A stretch of 7,392 bases of DNA from Alphaproteobacteria bacterium. GTDB lineage: Bacteria; Pseudomonadota; Alphaproteobacteria; Rhodobacterales; Rhodobacteraceae. Under the pieces are notes generated by a model. That model was given only the letters and a program-made list of their open reading frames with translations, was not told the DNA's origin and searched no databases. Position 1 is the first letter of the stretch; each line of letters opens with the position of its first letter. The position numbers and the translations under genes are program-made. Location of the stretch: NCBI GenBank assembly GCA_024279075.1, contig JAJRRX010000232.1, positions 1 to 7,392 on the forward strand. The letters run 5' to 3'. Below, piece by piece: positions 1 to 6,357 of the stretch.

Positions 1-668
1 AGCGCGGCTACGGCGCGGGCCAGTTCACCCACATCAGGCGCAGGCCGCCGGATATGCCATGTGTTTTTCTCAAACATACTCGCCGGAAAATCACAGGCCT
101 CTGCCTGCACATCTTGGCAAAATGCCAGCGTAACAGGGCCGCACATGGCGGGGTCTGTCAGCGTGTGAAACGCGCGCGGCAGGGCCGTAATCAGCTGCTC
201 GGGGCGGATTATACGGTCAAAATAGCAGCTGACGGGCTTGAAACAATCATTGGCGCTCACGGTGCCATCGCTGAAATCCTCGATCTGCTGCAACACAGGG
301 TCCGGCCCGCGATTGGCGAACACATCCCCCGGGATGAGCAGCACCGGCAGGCGATTTACATGCGCCAGCGCGGCGGCGGTGACCATATTGGTCGCGCCCG
401 GGCCAATGGAACTGCTCACCGCCATGGCGCGCTTGCGATTCAACTGCTTGGCATAGGCAATGGCGGCATGGGCCATGGTCTGCTCGTTATGGCCGCGATA
501 GGTGGGCAAGCGGGTTTTGGCCTCGTGCAACGCCTCGCCAAGGCCCGCCACATTGCCGTGGCCAAAAATCGCCCAGACGCCCTCGATAATTCGGTCGCCA
601 TCCTCGTTGAACTGGTTTTCAATATAGCGCACCATTGCTTGCGCGGCGGTGAGTTTGATCGTATTCAT
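1..668 (-). CDS. iolD: IolD, trihydroxycyclohexane-1,2-dione acylhydrolase, N-terminal part (runs off left edge)
   Basis: IolD is a cytoplasmic thiamine-diphosphate enzyme that hydrolytically opens the ring of 3D-trihydroxycyclohexane-1,2-dione to 5-deoxy-glucuronate in inositol breakdown. Translating the minus strand from the ATG at 668-666 gives an unbroken frame of 222 full codons to the window edge, roughly a third of the usual 600-plus residues. The piece covers the pyrimidine-binding domain of the ThDP family: FGHGNVAGLGEAL near residues 35-47, then YRGHNEQTMAHAA with Glu62 in the place of the catalytic glutamate that activates ThDP, and SSSIGPGATNMVT near 85-97. The start is supported by AAGGA eight bases upstream, inside the end of the previous gene. 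The ATG overlaps that gene's TGA stop (ATGA), suggesting translational coupling. The remaining ThDP-binding domain lies outside the window. The family assignment is secure; only the 3' end is unseen. Confidence 0.95.
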   Translation of the reverse strand, partial: MNTIKLTAAQAMVRYIENQFNEDGDRIIEGVWAIFGHGNVAGLGEALHEAKTRLPTYRGHNEQTMAHAAIAYAKQLNRKRAMAVSSSIGPGATNMVTAAALAHVNRLPVLLIPGDVFANRGPDPVLQQIEDFSDGTVSANDCFKPVSCYFDRIIRPEQLITALPRAFHTLTDPAMCGPVTLAFCQDVQAEACDFPASMFEKNTWHIRRPAPDVGELARAVAA

Positions 669-2569
669 GCCTGTATTCCTTTTGCCCGCGCCTTGTCCCA
701 TATTTTGCAAAGATGCGCGTATTTTCCGGCCATATCGGCAATGGCCGCTGGCCCTGTCATCTCACCCGCCATAAAGCGCTTGGCCGCCTCGGCAAAAATC
801 GAGCGGCCCACGGCAAAGCCTTTAACCAGCGGATATTGCGCCGCCACCGCAAAGCTTGCCGCGAGGTTCGCTTCGCTTTCCCCCAAGCCTAAAACCACAA
901 TCCCACGGGTGTTCGCATCATTCCGCTTGATGGTATCAACCGTGATCTCCCACGCTTTGGCCGAGGTCATAGGCTCCAGTTTCCACCAGTCGGGATAAAT
1001 ATCCAGATCATAAAACCGCTGGATAACCTGCGCCGTGGTGTCCTCATCGACTGGGCCGACCTTGGACGGGATAACCTCCAGCAAAAACTCCAGCCCGTTG
1101 CGGCGGCAGGCATGGAAAAGCCGAAGGATCGTGTCCTCTTGCTTGGCTTTCATCGCGTCTGAATCCTCGGGGTGATAAAAGCAAAGGCACTTGACCACAT
1201 GCTCGGCGGGCCATTCCTCCAGCCCGCCAAAATCAGGGCCGATCTCTGGCTCTAATGTGAGCGGGCGGGAGCCGGGCCACTCCACCGGATGCCCGATCCA
1301 TAGCCCTTGACCAGCGGCGGCGTGCAGCGCATCGCGGCCCAAACGGCTATCACACAGCAGACCATAGCCCGCGCGGCCTTGGGCAACTTCAGTGGTTGCC
1401 TCAAGGCAGAGCCCCTTGAAGGCGGCAATTTTTTCTGGCGTGGCCCCGGGAATATCCTCCATCTGCATCCGGTGGTCATAGGCAAAGACCCGCATTTCAG
1501 GCCAATCGCCTTTGCGGTTGGTGGACCAATGCACCTGCGCCAGCGCCGCATCTTTGCGCAGCGCTTTGTCCTTAACCCCGCGCTTGAGGAAGAACTGTAG
1601 CTCCTCCCAGCTTGGATAGGCAGGCGTGCAGCCATGGCGGCTAACGGCAAAGGCCCCGCAGGCATTGGCATAGGTCAGCGCGGTTTCCCAGCTTTCTCCT
1701 GTGAGCCAGCCCTTGAGCAGGCCCGACATAAAGCCATCCCCCGCGCCCAGCACATTAAAAACCTCGATCGGAAAGCCCGGTCCGCTGATGCCCTCATCCA
1801 AGCTATCGGGAATTGCGCCGGTAAAAGCCGCCGCGCCCATCGGGCCGCGTTTGCACACCAGCGTGGCATCAGATATCGCCCGAACCGCGCGCAGGGCGGC
1901 GATGGTATCTGTTGTGCCGCCCGCGATATGGAACTCCTCCTCGGTGCCCACGATCAGATCAAACAATCCAAGGCTGGCTTGCAACTTAGCGGTCACCGCC
2001 TCGGATTCAATAAACCGGCTTTCGCCAGCCCCGTGGCCTGCCAAGCCCCAAAGATTGGGGCGGTAATCAATATCCAGCGCGGTTTGCGCACCGGATTCGC
2101 GGGCAAGCCGCAAGGCTTTCAGCGTGGCGGCCTCTACCTTCGGGTGGCTCAGATGCGTGCCGGTTGCACAAATACAACGCGCCCGCGCAATATAATCAGG
2201 CTCAATGTCATCTTCAGATATCGCCATATCCGCACAGTTTTCACGATAGAAAATCAGCGGGAACTGCTCTTGGTCCCGAATGCCCAGCAGCACCAGCGCC
2301 GTCAGCCGCTCGGGGTCGGTTATAACGCCTTCAACATCCACGCCCTCTTTGGCAAGCTCCTCCCGAATAAACCGCCCCATATGCTCATCGCCCACACGGG
2401 TGATCAGCGCTGACTTTAAGCCAAGCCGCGCGGTGCCTGCCGCAATATTGGTCGGCGAGCCGCCAATATATTTGTTGAAAGACCTCATATCTTCCAACCG
2501 GCCACCCACCTGCGCGCCGTAAAGGTCCACCGAGGCGCGGCCGATTGTGATAAGATCAAGGTCTTTCAT
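665..2569 (-). CDS. iolC: IolC fusion: 5-dehydro-2-deoxygluconokinase + DUF2090 aldolase-like domain
   Basis: This 634-residue protein joins two enzymes. Residues 1 to about 330 are a PfkB-family sugar kinase. They show the substrate-side glycine motif GGSPTNIAAGTARLG (36-50) and the phosphate-binding GAGDGF motif (275-280) with Asp278 as the expected catalytic base. It should phosphorylate 2-deoxy-5-keto-gluconate with ATP in the cytoplasm. Residues from about 335 to 634 are a DUF2090 domain, related to class I TIM-barrel aldolases: YDHRMQME (364-371), GYGLLCDSRLGRDAL (401-415), LLEVIPSK (496-503), WWKLEP (528-533) and GIVVLGLGES (556-565). Lys530 sits where LacD-type aldolases carry the Schiff-base lysine, so this half probably performs the IolJ step, giving dihydroxyacetone phosphate and malonate semialdehyde; that is inference. 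Stand-alone IolC is about 330 residues, so the length itself shows the fusion. The gene starts three bases after the iolG stop, and its stop overlaps the iolD start. Confidence 0.95.
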   Translation of the reverse strand: MKDLDLITIGRASVDLYGAQVGGRLEDMRSFNKYIGGSPTNIAAGTARLGLKSALITRVGDEHMGRFIREELAKEGVDVEGVITDPERLTALVLLGIRDQEQFPLIFYRENCADMAISEDDIEPDYIARARCICATGTHLSHPKVEAATLKALRLARESGAQTALDIDYRPNLWGLAGHGAGESRFIESEAVTAKLQASLGLFDLIVGTEEEFHIAGGTTDTIAALRAVRAISDATLVCKRGPMGAAAFTGAIPDSLDEGISGPGFPIEVFNVLGAGDGFMSGLLKGWLTGESWETALTYANACGAFAVSRHGCTPAYPSWEELQFFLKRGVKDKALRKDAALAQVHWSTNRKGDWPEMRVFAYDHRMQMEDIPGATPEKIAAFKGLCLEATTEVAQGRAGYGLLCDSRLGRDALHAAAGQGLWIGHPVEWPGSRPLTLEPEIGPDFGGLEEWPAEHVVKCLCFYHPEDSDAMKAKQEDTILRLFHACRRNGLEFLLEVIPSKVGPVDEDTTAQVIQRFYDLDIYPDWWKLEPMTSAKAWEITVDTIKRNDANTRGIVVLGLGESEANLAASFAVAAQYPLVKGFAVGRSIFAEAAKRFMAGEMTGPAAIADMAGKYAHLCKIWDKARAKGIQA

Positions 2570-2572
2570 AGC

Positions 2573-3574
2573 TTACCCCGCCACTTCGCTTAGCTTGACA
2601 GGGCGGCCCTCGGAAACCGATTGCGCGGCGGCTTCCGCCATTTTCAGCGCCAACACACCGTCTTCAAGGCTAACAGGAACGGGGGTGCCTGTTTGAATGG
2701 CCTGCACAAATGCGCCCCACTCGTTGGCATAGGAGGGCATATAGCGCTCCAGAAAAAAGTAAGTCGGCTTGGCAGAGGTCACGCCCGCCTCGGTCGACTT
2801 CACCACTGTGTTTTCCAGCATGTTTTGCGCCTGCAAAAGCCCCTTCGAGCCAAGCAGCTCCACCCGCTGATCATAGCCATAAACCGCGCGCCGCGAGTTT
2901 TTGATCACCGCAATACGCCCGTCAGCATAGGTGAGTGTCACCACGGCAGTATCAATATCGCCAGCGGCCCCAATTTCAGGGTCGACGATAGACGAGCCAA
3001 CCGCGCTCACGCTTTCCGGCGCGCTGCCCATCAGGAAATTCGCCATATCAAAATCGTGGATCATCATATCGCGAAACAGCCCGCCCGAGACCATGATATA
3101 AGCAATCGGCGGCGGAGCGGGGTCAAAAGACGTGATGGAAAGCAGCTCGGGTTTGCCGATCTCTCCGGCCTCTAGTGCGGCCCGCAGGGTGCTGAAATTC
3201 GGGTCAAACCGGCGGTTAAAGCCGATCATAACCGGCTTTCCGGTTTTGGCCACCGCCGCTTGGCAGGCCCGCGCCCGCGCAAGGCTTAGGTCCACCGGCT
3301 TTTCACACAGCACGGCTTTGCCCGCTGCGGTGGCGGCTTCAATCAGGCCTGAATGGGTGTCAGTCGAGGTGGCAATCAGGACCGCGTCGATGCTTTTATC
3401 TGCAATGATTTCTTCGGTCGTGCGTGCAGCGCAATCATATTCAGCCGCCAGCTCCTCGGCGTTTTCCGGAATGTAATCCGAAACCGCCGCAAGCGTGCTG
3501 AGCGGGTTGGAAGAGATGGCGGTGGCATGCACGCCTGCAATGCGCCCTGCGCCTAAAAGTCCGATTTTCAACAT
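2573..3574 (-). CDS. iolG: Inositol 2-dehydrogenase (Gfo/Idh/MocA family)
   Basis: This 333-residue cytoplasmic oxidoreductase is expected to oxidise myo-inositol to 2-keto-myo-inositol (inosose) with NAD+, the first committed step of the pathway. The N-terminal Rossmann domain opens with IGLLGAGRIAGVHA (4-17), carrying the dinucleotide-binding glycines. The family EKP motif is at 91-93, with Lys92 as the probable catalytic lysine, followed by GFNRRFDPNF (118-127). The second domain carries MMIHDFDMANFL (170-181), the helix that supplies the acid/histidine catalytic cluster in this family (His173 and Asp176 are candidates). Length matches IdhA/IolG enzymes of alphaproteobacteria. The ribosome site is weak (AGAAAG in a 20-base gap after the isomerase-like gene), so translation may depend partly on the upstream gene. 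Its place between an inositol-type importer and iolC/iolD supports inositol, but scyllo-inositol or another inositol stereoisomer as preferred substrate cannot be excluded. Confidence 0.9.
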   Translation of the reverse strand: MLKIGLLGAGRIAGVHATAISSNPLSTLAAVSDYIPENAEELAAEYDCAARTTEEIIADKSIDAVLIATSTDTHSGLIEAATAAGKAVLCEKPVDLSLARARACQAAVAKTGKPVMIGFNRRFDPNFSTLRAALEAGEIGKPELLSITSFDPAPPPIAYIMVSGGLFRDMMIHDFDMANFLMGSAPESVSAVGSSIVDPEIGAAGDIDTAVVTLTYADGRIAVIKNSRRAVYGYDQRVELLGSKGLLQAQNMLENTVVKSTEAGVTSAKPTYFFLERYMPSYANEWGAFVQAIQTGTPVPVSLEDGVLALKMAEAAAQSVSEGRPVKLSEVAG

Positions 3575-3594
3575 AGGTTTGTTCTTTCTGTTTA

Positions 3595-4368
3595 TTAAAA
3601 CGTAAATGCGTCGCGAAAGGCTTCAAGCGCGTCTTCGGCGCTGCCTTTGGCAAAAGCTTCCATGCCCACGGGGCCGCCGTAGCCCATATTTTTCAGCGCC
3701 CGCGCGATCGTCGGCCAGTTCATTTCGCCTGTGCCCGGCTCACACCGCCCCGGATTATCAGCCACCTGCACCTCGCCAATCCACGGCAAGCAGGCCTCGG
3801 CATGCCGGATCACATCGCCCTCGCCAACTTGGGTATGGTAAAGATCTAGGTTAATGCGCAGCTCGGGGCGATCAACGGCGGCCACAAGCGACAGCACATC
3901 AGAGGTCGAATTAAACGGGCAGCCGGGGTGCTCGCGCAGGTTCAGGTTTTCAAGCGCAAAGACCACGCCTTCTTCCTCGGCCATATCGCAAATCCGGTTC
4001 AGGGTATCGCGCGCGCGCAGCCACGTGCCGGGCGACACATGCGCAAGCTGCTGGATAGGCAAGCCTTGGTCGCCTAGCCCCGTGCCGTGCAGGTTCAGCC
4101 GATGCACGCCAAGCCGTTTGCCGACCTGCGCCGCTTCTCGCGCTGATTTCAGCAGCATATCGGCCCCTTCAGCATCCGCTAGCCGCCCCTCAAGGTAGCC
4201 ATTCATGATGGAGAATGTGGCACCTGTTTTTTGCAGGGCCGCAATATCCCATGCGGGCCAGTTCCATAGGCCCACGCCAAATCCCATTTCGTGCAGCCGC
4301 GCCGCCCGCCATTCAATGGGCTTATCTTGCCAAAGCATTTCAGCACAGGCCGCAAGTTGAAAACGCAT
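3595..4368 (-). CDS. Hydroxypyruvate isomerase-like TIM-barrel sugar isomerase
   Basis: Taken from the ATG at 4368, this is a 257-residue TIM-barrel protein of the xylose isomerase-like superfamily. It most resembles hydroxypyruvate isomerase (Hyi). Seen in order: ALENLNLREHPG (138-149), NLDLYHTQVGEGD (173-185), GEVQVADNPGRCEPGTGE (198-215) and GMEAFAKG (235-242). Glu140, Asp175, Gln201 and Glu237 match the four metal ligands expected in Hyi, so the protein should be a divalent-metal isomerase. It is neither IolE nor IolI in its closest motifs. Inside an inositol operon, an inosose isomerase or epimerase role is plausible, but hydroxypyruvate or tartronate-semialdehyde interconversion is the literal family function. 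The frame is open upstream to an ATG at 4410, but only the 4368 start has well-placed AGGA seven bases upstream, and MRFQLAACAEMLW is the family-like beginning. It follows the ATPase gene after 48 bases and precedes iolG by 20. Confidence 0.85.
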   Translation of the reverse strand: MRFQLAACAEMLWQDKPIEWRAARLHEMGFGVGLWNWPAWDIAALQKTGATFSIMNGYLEGRLADAEGADMLLKSAREAAQVGKRLGVHRLNLHGTGLGDQGLPIQQLAHVSPGTWLRARDTLNRICDMAEEEGVVFALENLNLREHPGCPFNSTSDVLSLVAAVDRPELRINLDLYHTQVGEGDVIRHAEACLPWIGEVQVADNPGRCEPGTGEMNWPTIARALKNMGYGGPVGMEAFAKGSAEDALEAFRDAFTF

Positions 4369-4375
4369 ATTTTTA

Positions 4376-4379
4376 TCCT
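4376..4379 (-). promoter_or_regulatory. Ribosome binding site deciding the isomerase-like gene start
   Basis: The minus strand reads ACAGGATAAAAATATG here. AGGA lies seven bases before the ATG at 4368. The alternative ATG at 4410 has its nearest purine-rich run (GAGGAA, within the end of the ATPase gene) too far away, about 14 to 16 bases. This favours the 257-residue form over a 271-residue one. Confidence 0.6.
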
Positions 4380-4416
4380 GTAAATTCAAGTCCACGTGTG
4401 ATGATAGCATCTCGCG

Positions 4417-5196
4417 TCAGACGGTTCCTCCAAGCGAGCCTTCCAGCGAGGCCAGTTCTTGCCCACCTGCCATCATGTCTTGCAATTCTTCGGCGGTCAC
4501 ATTGCCTTTGGTGGCTGTGCCCAGTGTTTTGCCTCGGTTGAGCACGGTAAACCTATCTCCCACCGCCATAGCGTGGCGCACATTATGGGTGATAAACACC
4601 ACACCAATGCCTTGGTTGCGCACCCTGTCCACCGTGGCCAGCACGTTGGAGGTTTGGCGCACGCCAAGGGCCGAGGTTGGCTCGTCCAGAATCAGCACTT
4701 TAGCGCCAAAAAACACCGCCCGCGCAATCGCCACTGTCTGGCGCTCACCGCCGGAAAGCGTGCCGACAGCCTGATCCGGCCCGCGCAGGTTAATGCCCAT
4801 TTTGCGCATTTCTTCCATGGTAATCTCGTTGGCGCGATCAATATCAAAGCGCTTGAACAGGCCCCGCCCTTTGGTTGGCTCGCGCCCCATCCAGAAATTG
4901 CGGGTGACAGACATAAGCGGGATCATCGCAAGGTCTTGATAAACCGTGGCAATCCCTGCTTCCATCGAATCCCTCGGGGTATCGAATTTCAGCTCCTTTC
5001 CCTCAAAAAGGATGGTGCCTTTGGTGGGTTTATGCACGCCCGACATGGTTTTGATAAAGGTCGATTTCCCAGCGCCATTATCGCCAAGCAAGCAGTGGCA
5101 CTCGCCCGCTGTTACATCAAAGCTAACGCCTGCCAAAGCGATCACCGCGCCAAAATGCTTTTCGATATTTTCCATATGAACAATAGGATCGGTCAT
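4417..5196 (-). CDS. Sugar/polyol ABC transporter ATP-binding protein (single cassette, FrcA-like)
   Basis: This 259-residue ATPase powers import through the permease encoded just upstream; it sits on the cytoplasmic side of the membrane. All ABC motifs are visible: Walker A GDNGAGKST (38-46), Q-loop Gln87 in VYQDLAM, signature LSGGE (147-151), Walker B VLILDEP (167-173) with Glu172, and the switch histidine His204 in THN. The D-loop reads SALG rather than the usual SALD. Most CUT2-family sugar importers (RbsA, XylG, Caulobacter IatA) have two fused cassettes of about 500 residues. This one has a single cassette and should act as a homodimer, as in the FrcA fructose ATPase of rhizobia. The start codon lies one base after the permease stop, with GGGGGAG about seven bases upstream. 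The substrate is inferred as inositol or a relative from the catabolic genes downstream, not from the ATPase itself. Confidence 0.93.
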   Translation of the reverse strand: MTDPIVHMENIEKHFGAVIALAGVSFDVTAGECHCLLGDNGAGKSTFIKTMSGVHKPTKGTILFEGKELKFDTPRDSMEAGIATVYQDLAMIPLMSVTRNFWMGREPTKGRGLFKRFDIDRANEITMEEMRKMGINLRGPDQAVGTLSGGERQTVAIARAVFFGAKVLILDEPTSALGVRQTSNVLATVDRVRNQGIGVVFITHNVRHAMAVGDRFTVLNRGKTLGTATKGNVTAEELQDMMAGGQELASLEGSLGGTV

Positions 5197-5197
5197 A

Positions 5198-6301
5198 TCA
5201 GCGCTCCCCCGTTACCCGTTTGCGGATCATGTTGTTAAACAGCACCGCCAGCAGCAGCATGCCGCCCAAAAAGACCTGAAACCAGTCTTGGTCAAAATTG
5301 GTATAAGTCAGCCCGATAACCACCATGCCAAAAATAATAGAGCCAAAAAACGCCCCGATCGCCGAGCCATAACCGCCCGTGAGCAGGCAGCCACCAATCA
5401 CCGCCGCAATAATGGCTTCAAATTCCTTCTGAAAGCCCCGCCGCGCATCGGTTGAGCCAGCATCAAGCACCTGAATAATGGCCAGCAAAGCCGCGCAGGC
5501 GGCGGTGAGCATAAACAGCGAGACCTTCACCTTGCGCACAGGCACACCGGAATTGGAGGCCGCCACAGGGTCGCCGCCCGCAGCAAATATCCAGTTGCCA
5601 ACAGGCGTGCGTAGCAAAACATAGGTGGCCAACACAGCCAGCCCGATGGACCACAAAATCTCGACCGGAATGCCCGTAACCTTTGGTGTGCCATTTTTGA
5701 AGGTTTCAACCCAGCCATTGCTGGCCAGCCATGCAAAAAACCCGCCAAAGGCATCGCCGCTAAAAAACGGCACCAGCCAGTCGCCCTCAACCGCTTCCCG
5801 CACACCGCGCAGCTGTGTAGAGCCGCCCGTGGCCAGCTTTAGCCCAACGAGCGAAAGCCCGCGCAGGATAAACAAAAAGGCCAAGGTCACGATGAAGGAA
5901 GGAAGGCCTGTGCGCACCACGATTTGGCCGCTGATAGAGCCGACAAGGGCGGCAAAAACCAGTGTGGCCGGAATGGCCACCACCAGTGGCAAGCTAAAAT
6001 TAACCACAGCCGCCGAGAAAAACAATCCGGCAAAAGCGACCATCGATCCTAAAGAGAGGTCAAACTCGCCGCCGATCATCAGCATCGAGGCCCCAATGGC
6101 CAAAATAGCCAATTGCGAGGCAGGTGTTAGAAAGTTCAAAATGCCGGATAGGGTAAACATGGCGCTGTCAGCGGTGATCATAAAAAAGATGGTTACCAGA
6201 ACCACACCGGCAATCGCGCCCAGTTCCGGTCGTTTCATCAAGCGCGAAATCAGGGGTTCTGTCCCTATTCTTTCGTCGACGCTATTGGCTTCTGTTGGCA
6301 T
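5198..6301 (-). CDS. Sugar/polyol ABC transporter permease (CUT2, BPD_transp_2 family)
   Basis: This 367-residue inner-membrane protein forms the import channel for the adjacent binding protein and ATPase. It has a soluble N-terminus to about residue 25, then hydrophobic segments near 27-45, 57-75, 85-125 (two), 133-155, 215-231, 260-280, 293-312, 315-332 and 341-356. IGGEFDLSLGSMVAF (76-90) is the family hallmark seen in RbsC-type permeases. AAGGDPVAASNSGVPVRKVK (240-259) is the cytoplasmic loop expected to contact the ATPase. A hydrophilic stretch at about 157-213, longer than in RbsC, is probably an exposed loop and recalls FrcC-type permeases. The start has a strong ribosome site (GGGAGGA, 6312-6306) four bases before the ATG. 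It lies 56 bases downstream of the binding-protein gene, with a hairpin between them. Caulobacter IatP or rhizobial FrcC are the nearest named analogues that I can suggest; ligand identity is inferred from context. Confidence 0.93.
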   Translation of the reverse strand: MPTEANSVDERIGTEPLISRLMKRPELGAIAGVVLVTIFFMITADSAMFTLSGILNFLTPASQLAILAIGASMLMIGGEFDLSLGSMVAFAGLFFSAAVVNFSLPLVVAIPATLVFAALVGSISGQIVVRTGLPSFIVTLAFLFILRGLSLVGLKLATGGSTQLRGVREAVEGDWLVPFFSGDAFGGFFAWLASNGWVETFKNGTPKVTGIPVEILWSIGLAVLATYVLLRTPVGNWIFAAGGDPVAASNSGVPVRKVKVSLFMLTAACAALLAIIQVLDAGSTDARRGFQKEFEAIIAAVIGGCLLTGGYGSAIGAFFGSIIFGMVVIGLTYTNFDQDWFQVFLGGMLLLAVLFNNMIRKRVTGER

Positions 6302-6320
6302 TTTATCCTCCCGTCTGTGT

Positions 6321-6347
6321 GGGCAGCCCCGAATATCGGAGCCGCCC
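6321..6347 (-). other. Intergenic 12-bp stem hairpin between binding-protein and permease genes
   Basis: The minus strand carries GGGCGGCTCCGA (6347-6336), a TAT loop (6335-6333) and TCGGGGCTGCCC (6332-6321). All twelve positions can pair in RNA, ten as Watson-Crick pairs and two as G-U. It begins ten bases after the binding-protein stop and ends before the permease ribosome site. No run of T follows, so it does not look like a full intrinsic terminator. Structures in this position commonly protect the upstream message from 3' exonucleases and let the binding protein be made in excess of the membrane parts. That role is inferred from position. Confidence 0.7.
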
Positions 6348-6357
6348 TTTGGTTAGC

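Noticed and set aside
54..998. Plus-strand open frame of 314 codons opposite iolD and the end of the fusion gene
   Set aside because: It spans the junction of two well-recognised minus-strand genes, its translation is rich in Arg, His, Ala and Gly with no recognisable motif, and long antisense frames are expected opposite GC-rich coding DNA.
1634..2413. Plus-strand open frame of 259 codons opposite the IolC kinase domain
   Set aside because: It lies wholly opposite conserved kinase sequence, with low-complexity basic composition and no family resemblance, so it is a shadow frame.
4391..4400. CACGTG-containing stretch in the gap between the ATPase and isomerase-like genes, considered as a regulator site
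   Set aside because: A single six-base palindrome inside an operon gap is weak evidence and has no matching copy noticed upstream of the operon.
4369..4410. Extension of the isomerase-like protein to the ATG at 4410
   Set aside because: No properly spaced ribosome site precedes it, the extra 14 residues do not resemble the family N-terminus, and the ATG at 4368 has a well-placed AGGA.
4459..5238. Plus-strand open frame of 259 codons opposite the ABC ATPase
   Set aside because: The opposite strand carries every ABC motif in order; the plus-strand translation is His/Ala-rich and unrecognisable.
6321..6347. Calling the intergenic hairpin a rho-independent terminator
   Set aside because: No T-run follows the 3' arm on the minus strand, and the permease and ATPase genes directly downstream show no separate promoter that I can recognise.
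5625..6356. Plus-strand open frame of 243 codons opposite the permease
   Set aside because: Its Pro/Thr/Ser/Lys-rich translation is what results from reading hydrophobic permease codons backwards; no independent motif was seen.
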